Below are positions 1 to 5,471 of a stretch of DNA of 5,507 nt, piece by piece. Within the stretch, counting starts at the first letter, position 1; every line of letters begins with the position of its first letter. The position numbers and the translations under genes were made by a program. The DNA is from Halovenus sp. (lineage in GTDB: Archaea > Halobacteriota > Halobacteria > Halobacteriales > Haloarculaceae), in NCBI GenBank assembly GCA_003551265.1, contig PUMG01000057.1:1-5507 (forward strand), written 5' to 3'. Below the pieces are notes generated by a model that did no database searches, was not told the DNA's origin, and saw only the letters and a list, made by a program, of their open reading frames with translations.

Positions 1-793
1 CCGCCGCACCGTCGACGATACCCGAGGCGTTACCCGCGTGAACGACCCCCTCGCCTTCCTCCCGGAACACCAGCGGTAAATCCGCAAGCGTCTCCATGTC
101 CGTTCCGGGACGGGGATGTTCGTCACTCTCGACGACCAGCGTTTCACCGTCGAGTTCGGCCTCCACCGGAACTATCTGGTCGTCGTACGCACCCGAAGCG
201 TCCGCGTCGGCCCACCGTTGCTGTGAGTCGACGGCGATTCGGTCGAGGTCTTCGCGGCTGTGGCCCCACTTGCTCGCGATTCGTTCTGCGCTCTCGCCCT
301 GGGTCGTCAACTCGTCGATGTGCTCGAAGTACGTCTCGGTGACGATGCTGTCGTCGGCGTAGTGCTCACCGTCGGTGTGGACGTCGCTGGCGAGTGGAAC
401 TCGCGTCATGTGTTCGACCCCGCCCGCGACGAGCACGTCCGCCATGCCAGCACGGACCTGTCCTGCCGCGAAGTTGACGGCCTGCTGGCCGGAGCCACAC
501 ATCCGATTCACCTGCACACCGGGGACGCGCTCGTCCCAGCCAGCGACCAGCGGTGCGATTCGAGCGATGTTCAGCCCCTGCTCGCCGACCGGCGAGACAC
601 AGCCATACACCACGTCCTCGACGCGTTCGCCGCCAGCGAGGTCGTTGCGCGCGTCGAGTGCGCGCAACGGCTCGGCGGCGAGGTCCTGTGGGTGTACCTC
701 TCTGAACGAACCGCCACGTGCTCCGAACGGTGTCCGAACGGCATCGACGACGTACGCCTCCTGCATACACAGGGGATTATCGTCCGTCATCAT
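1..793 (-). CDS. Thiolase family protein (acetyl-CoA acyltransferase), 3' end cut by window edge
   Basis: Reading the minus strand from the ATG at 793 gives 264 codons that run open off the left edge. The protein is a thiolase, which condenses or cleaves acyl-CoA using two cysteines in the cytoplasm, for example in beta-oxidation or acetoacetyl-CoA formation. Visible signatures are the N-terminal strand AYVVDAVRTPFG (residues 13-24), the nucleophile loop VNRMCGSGQQAV with the acyl-accepting Cys99, the GGVEHMTR segment (124-131), and NASGIVDGAA at the truncated end. The C-terminal His and Cys active-site motifs lie outside the window; full-length thiolases have about 390 residues. The start is uncertain. 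The ATG at 766 (MQEAYVV) puts the nucleophile at residue 90, close to Cys89 of the Zoogloea enzyme, while 793 and 790 add a short polar extension. No Shine-Dalgarno sequence decides between them. Substrate chain length cannot be read from this fragment. Confidence 0.93.
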   Translation of the reverse strand, partial: MMTDDNPLCMQEAYVVDAVRTPFGARGGSFREVHPQDLAAEPLRALDARNDLAGGERVEDVVYGCVSPVGEQGLNIARIAPLVAGWDERVPGVQVNRMCGSGQQAVNFAAGQVRAGMADVLVAGGVEHMTRVPLASDVHTDGEHYADDSIVTETYFEHIDELTTQGESAERIASKWGHSREDLDRIAVDSQQRWADADASGAYDDQIVPVEAELDGETLVVESDEHPRPGTDMETLADLPLVFREEGEGVVHAGNASGIVDGAA

Positions 794-833
794 AGCTGTC
801 TCGCTGCACTTCACAACAGAACCGATACCACGA

Positions 834-841
834 TGTTTAGG
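834..841 (+). promoter_or_regulatory. TATA-like element for the threonine aldolase gene
   Basis: The sequence TGTTTAGG has its TTTAGG core at 836-841, centred about 26 bases before the ATG at 865. This is the spacing expected if transcription begins at the start codon. A GGAGG lies at 846-850, but it is 14 bases from the ATG, too far for a normal Shine-Dalgarno site, so a leaderless message is more likely. On the other strand the same bases read CCTAAACA, about 40 bases before the thiolase ATG at 793, so the element could also serve the divergent gene with a short leader. This is inferred from position and base composition only. Confidence 0.45.
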
Positions 842-864
842 CAACGGAGGGAGTAGCGTCACCC

Positions 865-1872
865 ATGATAGACCTGCGAAGTGACACCGTGACGCTCCCG
901 GACGAGGCGATGCGTGAGGCGGCCGCCGATGCCGAGGTCGGTGACGACGTCTACGGCGAGGACCCGACAGTGAACGAACTCGAACGGCGGATGGCCGAGA
1001 TTCTCGGGATGGAGGCAAGCCTGTTCGTTCCCTCCGGGACGATGGGGAACCAGATAGCTGCCCGGGTCCACACAGAACGCGGAGAGGAGGTGCTCTGTGA
1101 ACGCGAGAGTCACATCTACAAGTGGGAGGTGGCAGGGCTCGCACAGCACGCCGAAGTCCAGCCACGGACCATCGAGGGCGACGACAGCGGAGGCATCACT
1201 CCCGAGCAAGTCAGAGACCACTACGTCGCAGAGGACCTGCACCGGCCGGGGACGGGTCTACTCACGCTCGAAAACACGCACAACAGCAACGGCGGGACTG
1301 TGATTTCGCCCGAAGAGATGGCCGCAACGGCAGCGGCGGCGCACGACCTCGATGTACCGGTTCACCTCGATGGCGCACGGCTGTTCAACGCGGCGGCGGC
1401 GCTCGAGTGTTCGGCGGCGGACCTCGTCGAACCCGTCGATACGGTGATGTGCTGTCTCTCGAAGGGACTCGGCGCGCCCGTCGGGTCGATGCTCTCGGGA
1501 CCGGAGACGTTCGTCGAACAGGCGCGGCGCGTCCGCAAACTGCTCGGTGGCGGGATGCGGCAGGCGGGTCTTATCGCCGCACCGGGACTGTGTGCGCTGG
1601 AGAACAGACACCGACTCGCCGACGACCACGAACGCGCGAGTCGACTCGCAGCCGGACTCGACGAGCTGGAGGGGCTGTCGGTCGCAGAACCGGAGACGAA
1701 CATCGTACTCGTCGAGACGGACGTTCCAGCGACGACGTTTCTCGACCGATGCGAGCGAGAGGGCATCCTCGGTGTTCCGTTCGACGATCACGTGGTTCGT
1801 TTCTGTACCCACTGGGATGTCGACGACGAAGCTGTCGAGACTGCAATCGAAGCAGTTGCCTCAGTGGTGTGA
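865..1872 (+). CDS. ltaE: Threonine aldolase (low-specificity type, PLP-dependent, fold type I)
   Basis: This 335-residue protein matches the threonine aldolase / beta-eliminating lyase family over its full length (bacterial LtaE is about 333 residues). The family cleaves L-threonine or L-allo-threonine to glycine and acetaldehyde with pyridoxal phosphate in the cytoplasm. Visible landmarks are the N-terminal MIDLRSDTVTLP, GDDVYGEDPTVNELE (residues 26-40), the phosphate-binding PSGTMGNQ (56-63), His83 that stacks on the cofactor, LENTHNSNGGTV (135-146), HLDGAR with Asp169 and Arg172 (167-172), the Schiff-base lysine in CLSKGLGAPVGS (Lys200), and Arg312 in VRFCTHWD, which should bind the substrate carboxylate. 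All key residues are present, so the enzyme should be active. The ATG at 865 begins exactly at the conserved N-terminus. The gene is divergent from the thiolase and followed 58 bases later by the zinc-ribbon protease gene. Substrate stereochemistry cannot be told from sequence; the symbol is by family resemblance. Confidence 0.95.
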   Translation: MIDLRSDTVTLPDEAMREAAADAEVGDDVYGEDPTVNELERRMAEILGMEASLFVPSGTMGNQIAARVHTERGEEVLCERESHIYKWEVAGLAQHAEVQPRTIEGDDSGGITPEQVRDHYVAEDLHRPGTGLLTLENTHNSNGGTVISPEEMAATAAAAHDLDVPVHLDGARLFNAAAALECSAADLVEPVDTVMCCLSKGLGAPVGSMLSGPETFVEQARRVRKLLGGGMRQAGLIAAPGLCALENRHRLADDHERASRLAAGLDELEGLSVAEPETNIVLVETDVPATTFLDRCEREGILGVPFDDHVVRFCTHWDVDDEAVETAIEAVASVV

Positions 1873-1930
1873 ACGGGAGTTAATCACTCGAAAAGACTGA
1901 TACCGCTTACGTCCGAACAGACAACACGAA

Positions 1931-3067
1931 ATGGGCAACCCCGCCGGGCCGAGAAAGGCCTACTGCACCTCCTGTGGCGAACTCGTCGATGCAGGCGACC
2001 GGTTCTGTGCCTACTGTGGAGCGGAGCTGACACACCGAGAGCGGAGAGAGCGTTCGCAGAGACGGGAACCACACCCACACGACCGACATCGACGTGAGCG
2101 ACAATCACAACCTCGACAGCCCCAGCCTCGAAAACCACAGAATCGACAGTCGCACGACCGGCAGCCGCAGGGGTGGCAGTCACGCGAGCGACAGCCCCAG
2201 AATCGACAGTCGCACGAGCGACACTCACAGAAACGACAGTCATCTGCGCGATACCCACGCGAAGGGTACCCACCTGAGCGACACCGACGCCGCCGACGTC
2301 GACGGACTGGTGACAGTCCACTTCGGGCGGTCGGCGTCGCAATCGGACTCGCAGTGGGTGGGATGCTGTTGCTCACGCTGGTTGCAGTTGTCGGGACGTT
2401 CGCCATGGTGCTCTTGCAGATTCCGGTCCTTATTGCCCTCGGGATTGCCGTCACCGTCGCTCACTTCCTGGGATTCGTCGGACTCGCCTGGGTGTACCTT
2501 CAGAACAGAGGCTACGATAGCGAACAACTGCGCTCGTACATTGGACTTCACACACCGACGGTGCGCCAACTGGGGCTGGTCGTTGTGGGGAATCTGGTCA
2601 TCGTGGCGCTGCTCGCCGTCTTGCTCGGGCTCGTCGAGGTGTTCTCGCTGCTGCCCGCAGAGGAAGGCACCGATTCGGTACAGGACGAACTCGCCGACCT
2701 GGGTGTGGGCGTGTATCTCGTGCTCGTGGCGTTCATGCTGGCCGTCGTCGGACCGACCGAAGAGGTGCTCTACCGCGGAGTTATCCAGAATCGGCTGCGC
2801 GAACAGTTCTCTGTCGTCCCCGGGATCGCCATCGCGTCGGCGCTGTTCACGGCGATTCACGTCCAGATATTCCTGGTCGGAACCGGCGTCCTCGGCGTCG
2901 TAATCGGCTTTCTCGCCCTGTTTATCCCATCGCTCGTCCTCGGCGGGGTGTACGAGTATACCGAGAACATCGTCATCCCTTCGCTCATCCACGGCATCCA
3001 CAACTCGCTCATCATCACCGTGTTGTTCTTCGGCCCGTCGTTTCTCGCGGATTACGTCACCTTCTGA
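1931..3067 (+). CDS. Zinc-ribbon / basic-repeat linker / CPBP-family intramembrane metalloprotease
   Basis: This 378-residue protein has three parts. Residues 10-33 form a zinc ribbon with four cysteines, C12-x2-C15 and C26-x2-C29. Residues 42-125 are a low-complexity linker rich in Arg, Gln, His, Ser and Pro, arranged in five-residue units and ending in seven consecutive arginines (119-125). Residues 133-378 are a multi-helix membrane domain with the three CPBP (CAAX protease and bacteriocin-processing, ABI) motifs: EEVLYR at 277-282, FTAIH at 306-310 and HGIHN at 354-358. These supply the Glu, His and Asn/His residues of the intramembrane active site, so the protease appears intact. Known relatives cleave prenylated proteins or act in peptide processing and immunity; the substrate here is unknown. 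The positive linker should keep the N-terminal part in the cytoplasm. It follows the aldolase by 58 bases with no strong TATA box, so read-through from that gene is possible. The ATG at 1931 leads directly into the zinc ribbon and is the natural start. Confidence 0.9.
   Translation: MGNPAGPRKAYCTSCGELVDAGDRFCAYCGAELTHRERRERSQRREPHPHDRHRRERQSQPRQPQPRKPQNRQSHDRQPQGWQSRERQPQNRQSHERHSQKRQSSARYPREGYPPERHRRRRRRRTGDSPLRAVGVAIGLAVGGMLLLTLVAVVGTFAMVLLQIPVLIALGIAVTVAHFLGFVGLAWVYLQNRGYDSEQLRSYIGLHTPTVRQLGLVVVGNLVIVALLAVLLGLVEVFSLLPAEEGTDSVQDELADLGVGVYLVLVAFMLAVVGPTEEVLYRGVIQNRLREQFSVVPGIAIASALFTAIHVQIFLVGTGVLGVVIGFLALFIPSLVLGGVYEYTENIVIPSLIHGIHNSLIITVLFFGPSFLADYVTF
2099..2293 (+). repeat. In-frame 15-bp tandem repeat encoding basic pentapeptides
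   Basis: Thirteen consecutive 15-base units lie in frame, each encoding five residues (protein residues 57-121). The clearest units are RQSQP, RQPQP, RQSHD, RQPQN and RQSHE; the last three (RYPRE, GYPPE, RHRRR) have drifted. The DNA consensus is roughly CGACAG(C/T)C(C/G/A)CAG followed by a variable codon. Proline-type and serine-type units tend to alternate, which gives a 30-base higher-order period. Bases 2129-2158 and 2189-2218 are 26 of 30 identical, with a shared 20-base core at 2138-2157 and 2198-2217, exactly 60 bases apart. This points to expansion by slippage or duplication of paired units. Over residues 57-121 I count 16 Arg and 2 Lys against 5 acidic residues. Confidence 0.9.
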
Positions 3068-3073
3068 CGGCCA

Positions 3074-3097
3074 GAGATTTCTCGTCGAGAACCTCTC
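3074..3097. other. Imperfect inverted repeat downstream of the protease gene
   Basis: The 13-base palindrome TTCTCGTCGAGAA (3079-3091) is flanked by GAGA on the left (3074-3077) and TCTC on the right (3094-3097). As RNA it could form a short hairpin with a three-base loop and a small internal loop. It begins 7 bases after the protease stop codon. It could be a 3'-end hairpin or a binding site upstream of the reductase gene. No long T-tract follows directly; only TTTT at 3122-3125 lies further on. The function is not established. Confidence 0.35.
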
Positions 3098-3144
3098 ACA
3101 GATACCGTTGACCGGTCTAGATTTTGAGAGTGAATCGGGGACAG

Positions 3145-3150
3145 TTAACT
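3145..3150 (+). promoter_or_regulatory. TATA-like element for the SDR gene
   Basis: TTAACT in the context CAGTTAACTACC is centred about 27 bases before the ATG at 3174. This is the spacing of a haloarchaeal promoter driving a leaderless message, and it supports 3174 as the start rather than the upstream TTG at 3108, which would place this element inside the coding region. Confidence 0.5.
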
Positions 3151-3173
3151 ACCACCCGGTCTACATCACGACC

Positions 3174-3998
3174 ATGACCGAAAAGACGGTGCTCATCACG
3201 GGGTGTTCGTCCGGCATCGGCCGGGCGAGCGCCGAGCGGTTTCTCGAGGAAGGATGGACGGTGTACGCGACGGCTCGAAACGTCGACGAGATCGAAGCGC
3301 TCAGCGAGCGTGGCTGTCGGACCGCCGCTCTCGACGTCACCAGCGACGACGACGTCGCTCGCGTCCTCGACCGCATCGACGACGAGCACGGCAGACTGGA
3401 CTGTCTGGTCAACAACGCTGGCTACGGGCTGTACGGTCCGCTCGAAGACATCCCGGTTGCTCGCCTGCACGAACAGTTCGACGTGAACGTCTACGGTCCA
3501 CACCGCCTGACCCGTGGCGCACTTCCGCTGTTGCGTGAACGCGATGACGGGACGATAATCAACGTCTCGAGCGTCTACGGTCGGCTCTCGACCCCCGGAG
3601 CGGGCGCATACGCCGGGTCGAAGTTCGCACTGGAAGCGATGAGCGACGCACTCCGTGCAGAGGTTGAACCCTTCGGCATCGATGTTGTACTCATAGAGCC
3701 GGGGTTCGTCGAGTCAGGCTTTCAAAAGCGGGCCGAAGCCGAGACGAACGACCTCGTTCCCGGTCGGGAGTACGACTGGGTGTACGAGACCATCGACGAC
3801 GCCGTCACCGTCTCTGGCTCGCTCCCCATTACCATCGACTCCGCAGACGTCGCCGCCACCATCTACGACGCAGCCTCGGTGTCTGATCCTGACGCTCGCT
3901 ACTCGGTCGGACAGTTTGCTACGGTGGCCATGTACACCCGACTGCTTCCTGACCGCATTCGAGACACCATCTTTCGGGTGTTCCGCCGACTCGCCTGA
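3174..3998 (+). CDS. Short-chain dehydrogenase/reductase (classical SDR, NAD(P)-dependent)
   Basis: This 274-residue cytoplasmic oxidoreductase has the full classical SDR signature: the Rossmann glycine motif TGCSSGIG (residues 9-16), Arg35 at the end of the second strand (a feature that favours NADPH), Asp54-Val55 contacting adenine, NNAG (80-83), the structural Asn105, the catalytic Ser in NVSS (130-133), the YAGSK pair Tyr146 and Lys150, and EPGFVESGF after the active site. It should reduce a carbonyl or oxidise an alcohol; the substrate is not identifiable. The C-terminal stretch of about 70 residues beyond the core resembles the substrate lid of SDRs acting on lipids or other bulky molecules, but that is inference. 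The in-frame TTG at 3108 would add 22 residues without SDR character. The ATG at 3174 begins right before the first strand and has a well-placed TATA element, so it is preferred. The gene converges on the SHOCT gene, with 11 bases between stop codons. Confidence 0.94.
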   Translation: MTEKTVLITGCSSGIGRASAERFLEEGWTVYATARNVDEIEALSERGCRTAALDVTSDDDVARVLDRIDDEHGRLDCLVNNAGYGLYGPLEDIPVARLHEQFDVNVYGPHRLTRGALPLLRERDDGTIINVSSVYGRLSTPGAGAYAGSKFALEAMSDALRAEVEPFGIDVVLIEPGFVESGFQKRAEAETNDLVPGREYDWVYETIDDAVTVSGSLPITIDSADVAATIYDAASVSDPDARYSVGQFATVAMYTRLLPDRIRDTIFRVFRRLA

Positions 3999-4009
3999 GA
4001 CTGGACTGG

Positions 4010-4444
4010 CTATCTGTTTTCATCCGTCAGCATCTTGGTCTCTCGTCCGTCTTCCTCGCTCTCACGGGCACGGACAGCCGCCTCGAACTCCTCGTCGGAC
4101 CCGAGCAACCGGTCGAGTTTCGACTCGAACTCCTCGTCAGAGAGTTCACCGGCAGCATAGCGCGCTTTCAGCGTCTCCAGCGGGGACTCTTCCTCACTTC
4201 GCTCGCGTTCGCTCTCCTCGTCTTCGGCTGTGTCCGGTCGCAGTTGCCACCACCGAAAGACCACCCACGCACCGAATACGGCGAGAATGAATCCCGAGAT
4301 ACCGAGCGCCGCCGTCCACGAGGTGACACCGACGGCCGCGAGCAGCACAACCAGCAGGATGACGTCAGCACCGGCGACGATGAACAGGCCGATCATCTTC
4401 TGAGAGACGACCGGTTCGGGGTCGTTGGAGTTCGAGCGAGACAT
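4010..4444 (-). CDS. Two-helix membrane protein with C-terminal SHOCT domain
   Basis: This 144-residue protein begins with a short polar N-terminus, then has two predicted membrane helices at about residues 17-39 and 44-63 joined by a tight turn, a very acidic linker (71-87), and a SHOCT domain at about 88-114 with the typical PLETLKARYAAGELSDEEFE pattern. SHOCT (short C-terminal) modules are small helical oligomerisation or docking segments found on many membrane proteins. The highly charged tail (115-144) is probably cytoplasmic. The frame stays open to 4636, but the real start is the ATG at 4444. It sits one base after the stop of the upstream GNAT-like gene (TGA-G-ATG), with GGAG at 4449-4452 placed four bases before it as a Shine-Dalgarno site. 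The extra upstream residues are Ser/Arg/Pro-rich, unlike a haloarchaeal protein, and overlap the GNAT gene. The cellular role is unknown. Confidence 0.85.
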   Translation of the reverse strand: MSRSNSNDPEPVVSQKMIGLFIVAGADVILLVVLLAAVGVTSWTAALGISGFILAVFGAWVVFRWWQLRPDTAEDEESERERSEEESPLETLKARYAAGELSDEEFESKLDRLLGSDEEFEAAVRARESEEDGRETKMLTDENR

Positions 4445-4445
4445 C

Positions 4446-4832
4446 TCACTCCAGTTCCAGTCGGTAGCAGGTCGTCGCCTCACCCTCGAAGGTCGGACCG
4501 GGACCGATGCGTTCGAAGCCAGCCTCGCTGACGGCGTCTTGCAGGCGCTCGTCGCTGTCGACCGTGAACAGTTCGACGTCCATCCCTTCGGTCTGAGCGA
4601 ATCGGGTCGGTTCGTCGAGCAGGCGGGAGTACACATCTGATTGTCCCTCTATCTGCGTGACGTAGACGGTCTGTTCGCGAGCGTCGAAACTGACGAACCC
4701 CCTGATGTCGCCGTCGTTCTCGGCGACGCGAACCGTCCGGTCGTGAACCAGGTTGCGCATCACGTCCCGCGGCGCGTCCGTCATCGACGCGAGCCGTCCG
4801 GCGTCTGCCTCGACTGCGTCGCGCATCTTCAT
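4446..4832 (-). CDS. Small GNAT-like N-acetyltransferase family protein
   Basis: This 128-residue acidic soluble protein has the layout of a GNAT fold: a first strand and helix in MKMRDAVEADAGRLASM, a central beta hairpin in VRVAENDGDIRGFVSFDARE (34-53), a fourth strand QTVYVTQIEG (54-63), and the late helix and strand ending in AVSEAGFERIG (100-110), which resembles the typical GNAT motif B. The canonical acetyl-CoA loop, (Q/R)xxGx(G/A), is not evident after strand four, where the sequence reads QSDVYSRLLDEP. Either the loop has diverged or the protein no longer binds acetyl-CoA in the normal way. It is also shorter than most GNATs (about 140-180 residues). The start at 4832 is supported by a TATA element 26-31 bases upstream; the ATG at 4826 is an alternative. 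It is the first gene of an operon with the SHOCT membrane protein. A real acetyltransferase is plausible but not proven. Confidence 0.72.
   Translation of the reverse strand: MKMRDAVEADAGRLASMTDAPRDVMRNLVHDRTVRVAENDGDIRGFVSFDAREQTVYVTQIEGQSDVYSRLLDEPTRFAQTEGMDVELFTVDSDERLQDAVSEAGFERIGPGPTFEGEATTCYRLELE
4449..4452 (-). promoter_or_regulatory. Shine-Dalgarno site for the downstream SHOCT gene
   Basis: On the minus strand GGAG is followed by TGAG and then ATG, so the site lies inside the last codons of the GNAT-like gene, four bases before the SHOCT start. It decides the start at 4444 and suggests translational coupling of the two genes. It is the best-placed Shine-Dalgarno site among the genes whose start regions I inspected; most of the others appear leaderless. 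Confidence 0.6.
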
Positions 4833-4857
4833 GTGTCAGTACTCACCACGCAATTCA

Positions 4858-4863
4858 CTTAAA
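4858..4863 (-). promoter_or_regulatory. TATA box for the GNAT-SHOCT operon
   Basis: The minus strand reads TTTAAG in the context GAGATTTAAGTG, centred about 28 bases before the ATG at 4832, as expected for a leaderless haloarchaeal transcript. It lies back to back with the T-rich promoter of the divergent SHOCT gene at 4897-4904. Confidence 0.6.
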
Positions 4864-4896
4864 TCTCGCTTCGACGGTAGTGAAACACCGCCGGAC

Positions 4897-4904
4897 ATTT
4901 TTTG
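4897..4904 (+). promoter_or_regulatory. T-rich promoter element for the second SHOCT gene
   Basis: ATTTTTTG, with six T residues at 4898-4903, is centred about 27 bases before the ATG at 4928. The spacing fits a TATA-box position for a leaderless message and supports 4928 over the in-frame ATG at 4880, which lies upstream of this element. Confidence 0.5.
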
Positions 4905-4927
4905 CTCGTGGAGTCCAAACAGGGCAC

Positions 4928-5314
4928 ATGGCTCTTCCCAAGCTACTCGGCTGGCTGGTTCTCGCTGTCGGTGCCCTGTTGCTGCTCGCTGGCGTCGTCT
5001 GGGTCGTCTCCGCAGTAGTCTCGTTCGTCTGGTGGGTCATCCAGACAGCCATCGCGCTCGCGGTCATCGGTGCGTTGCTGTACGGTGGATACAAACTCTA
5101 CGGTTGGCTCAGCGACGACAGCGGGACCAGTACCTCGCGGTCGACCTCACCGGCGGAGTACAGCACCCGTCCCGAGGACCGCATCGACGACCTTCAGCAG
5201 CGCTACACCAGTGGCAACCTCAGTGAGAGCGAACTCGAACGACAGCTCGAACGCGAACTCGCTGACGACGACCTCGACAGTATCGACCGAGAACTCCAGC
5301 GCGAGCGGAGCTGA
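4928..5314 (+). CDS. Two-helix membrane protein with C-terminal SHOCT-like domain
   Basis: This 128-residue protein starts with two strongly hydrophobic segments at about residues 6-27 and 30-58, the second rich in Trp and Gly and ending in GGYKLYGWL. A Ser/Thr-rich linker follows (62-80), then a SHOCT-like helix pair at about 84-111 with the pattern DRIDDLQQRYTSGNLSESELERQLE, and a charged Asp/Glu/Arg tail. The plan matches the SHOCT protein at 4010-4444, although the membrane segments are not obviously similar. The ATG at 4928 is chosen because a T-rich promoter lies 25-30 bases before it. The in-frame ATG at 4880 would add 16 basic residues lying across that promoter. The gene is divergent from the GNAT-SHOCT operon across 95 bases and is followed by a T-tract at 5339-5343. 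Function is unknown; such proteins are often envelope or scaffold components. Confidence 0.82.
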   Translation: MALPKLLGWLVLAVGALLLLAGVVWVVSAVVSFVWWVIQTAIALAVIGALLYGGYKLYGWLSDDSGTSTSRSTSPAEYSTRPEDRIDDLQQRYTSGNLSESELERQLERELADDDLDSIDRELQRERS

Positions 5315-5334
5315 CACTGACAGAGGCACATCCG

Positions 5335-5344
5335 CGGGTTTTTG
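5335..5344 (+). terminator. Probable T-tract terminator after the second SHOCT gene
   Basis: A GC-rich CGCGGG is followed by TTTTT at 5339-5343, about 25 bases after the stop codon of the preceding gene. Haloarchaeal transcripts commonly end at short T-tracts after GC-rich DNA. There is no strong hairpin, so this rests on composition and position alone. Confidence 0.4.
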
Positions 5345-5449
5345 TCTTCAAGTACCAGGCATAGAAAACGAAATTTCGGAAGCCTCACCCAAGAGTCACA
5401 ATATTCACCATTCTGCCCCGCATCGACTCTAGATGAACGTCAGAGGGGA

Positions 5450-5458
5450 TTTATAAAC
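5450..5458 (+). promoter_or_regulatory. Strong TATA box of a gene starting at the right edge
   Basis: TTTATAAAC, preceded by GGGGA, is the best TATA match in the window. With the usual 25-27 base spacing, transcription should begin near 5479-5481. The preceding DNA (5345-5449) is less GC-rich than the genes and holds no convincing coding region, which fits a promoter upstream region. Confidence 0.65.
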
Positions 5459-5471
5459 ACTCCATTGCCGT

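Noticed and set aside
260..856. Open plus-strand frame of 198 codons over the thiolase
   Set aside because: The minus strand carries clear thiolase signatures over the same bases; the plus-strand translation has no family features and the frame arises from codon bias.
1258..1812. Open minus-strand frame of 184 codons inside the aldolase
   Set aside because: Antisense to an intact, full-length PLP enzyme, Arg-rich and with no domain character.
2129..2218. Spaced 20-base repeat that might resemble CRISPR repeats
   Set aside because: The copies are part of a 15-base in-frame coding tandem repeat. There are no unique spacers of constant length and the flanks encode a continuous protein.
2094..2903. 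Alternative plus-strand frame of 269 codons through the repeat region
   Set aside because: The 15-base period keeps all frames open in this stretch. Past the repeat this frame becomes a Ser/Cys/Arg-rich translation with no membrane or motif pattern, while the chosen frame has both a zinc ribbon and a protease.
2240..3001. Long open frame of 253 codons on the minus strand
   Set aside because: It lies opposite the CPBP protease, whose motifs and membrane helices are unmistakable. Its translation is a His/Asp/Gln-rich mixture with no recognisable domain, typical of a GC-rich antisense shadow.
4445..4636. N-terminal extension of the SHOCT protein
   Set aside because: The extra 64 residues overlap the GNAT-like gene, are Ser/Arg/Pro-rich and unlike haloarchaeal protein, and the ATG at 4444 has a well-placed Shine-Dalgarno site.
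5070..5432. Plus-strand frame of 120 codons overlapping the second SHOCT gene and the following gap
   Set aside because: It is a Ser/Thr/Arg-rich out-of-frame shadow of the SHOCT gene, lacks a promoter of its own, and shows no domain.
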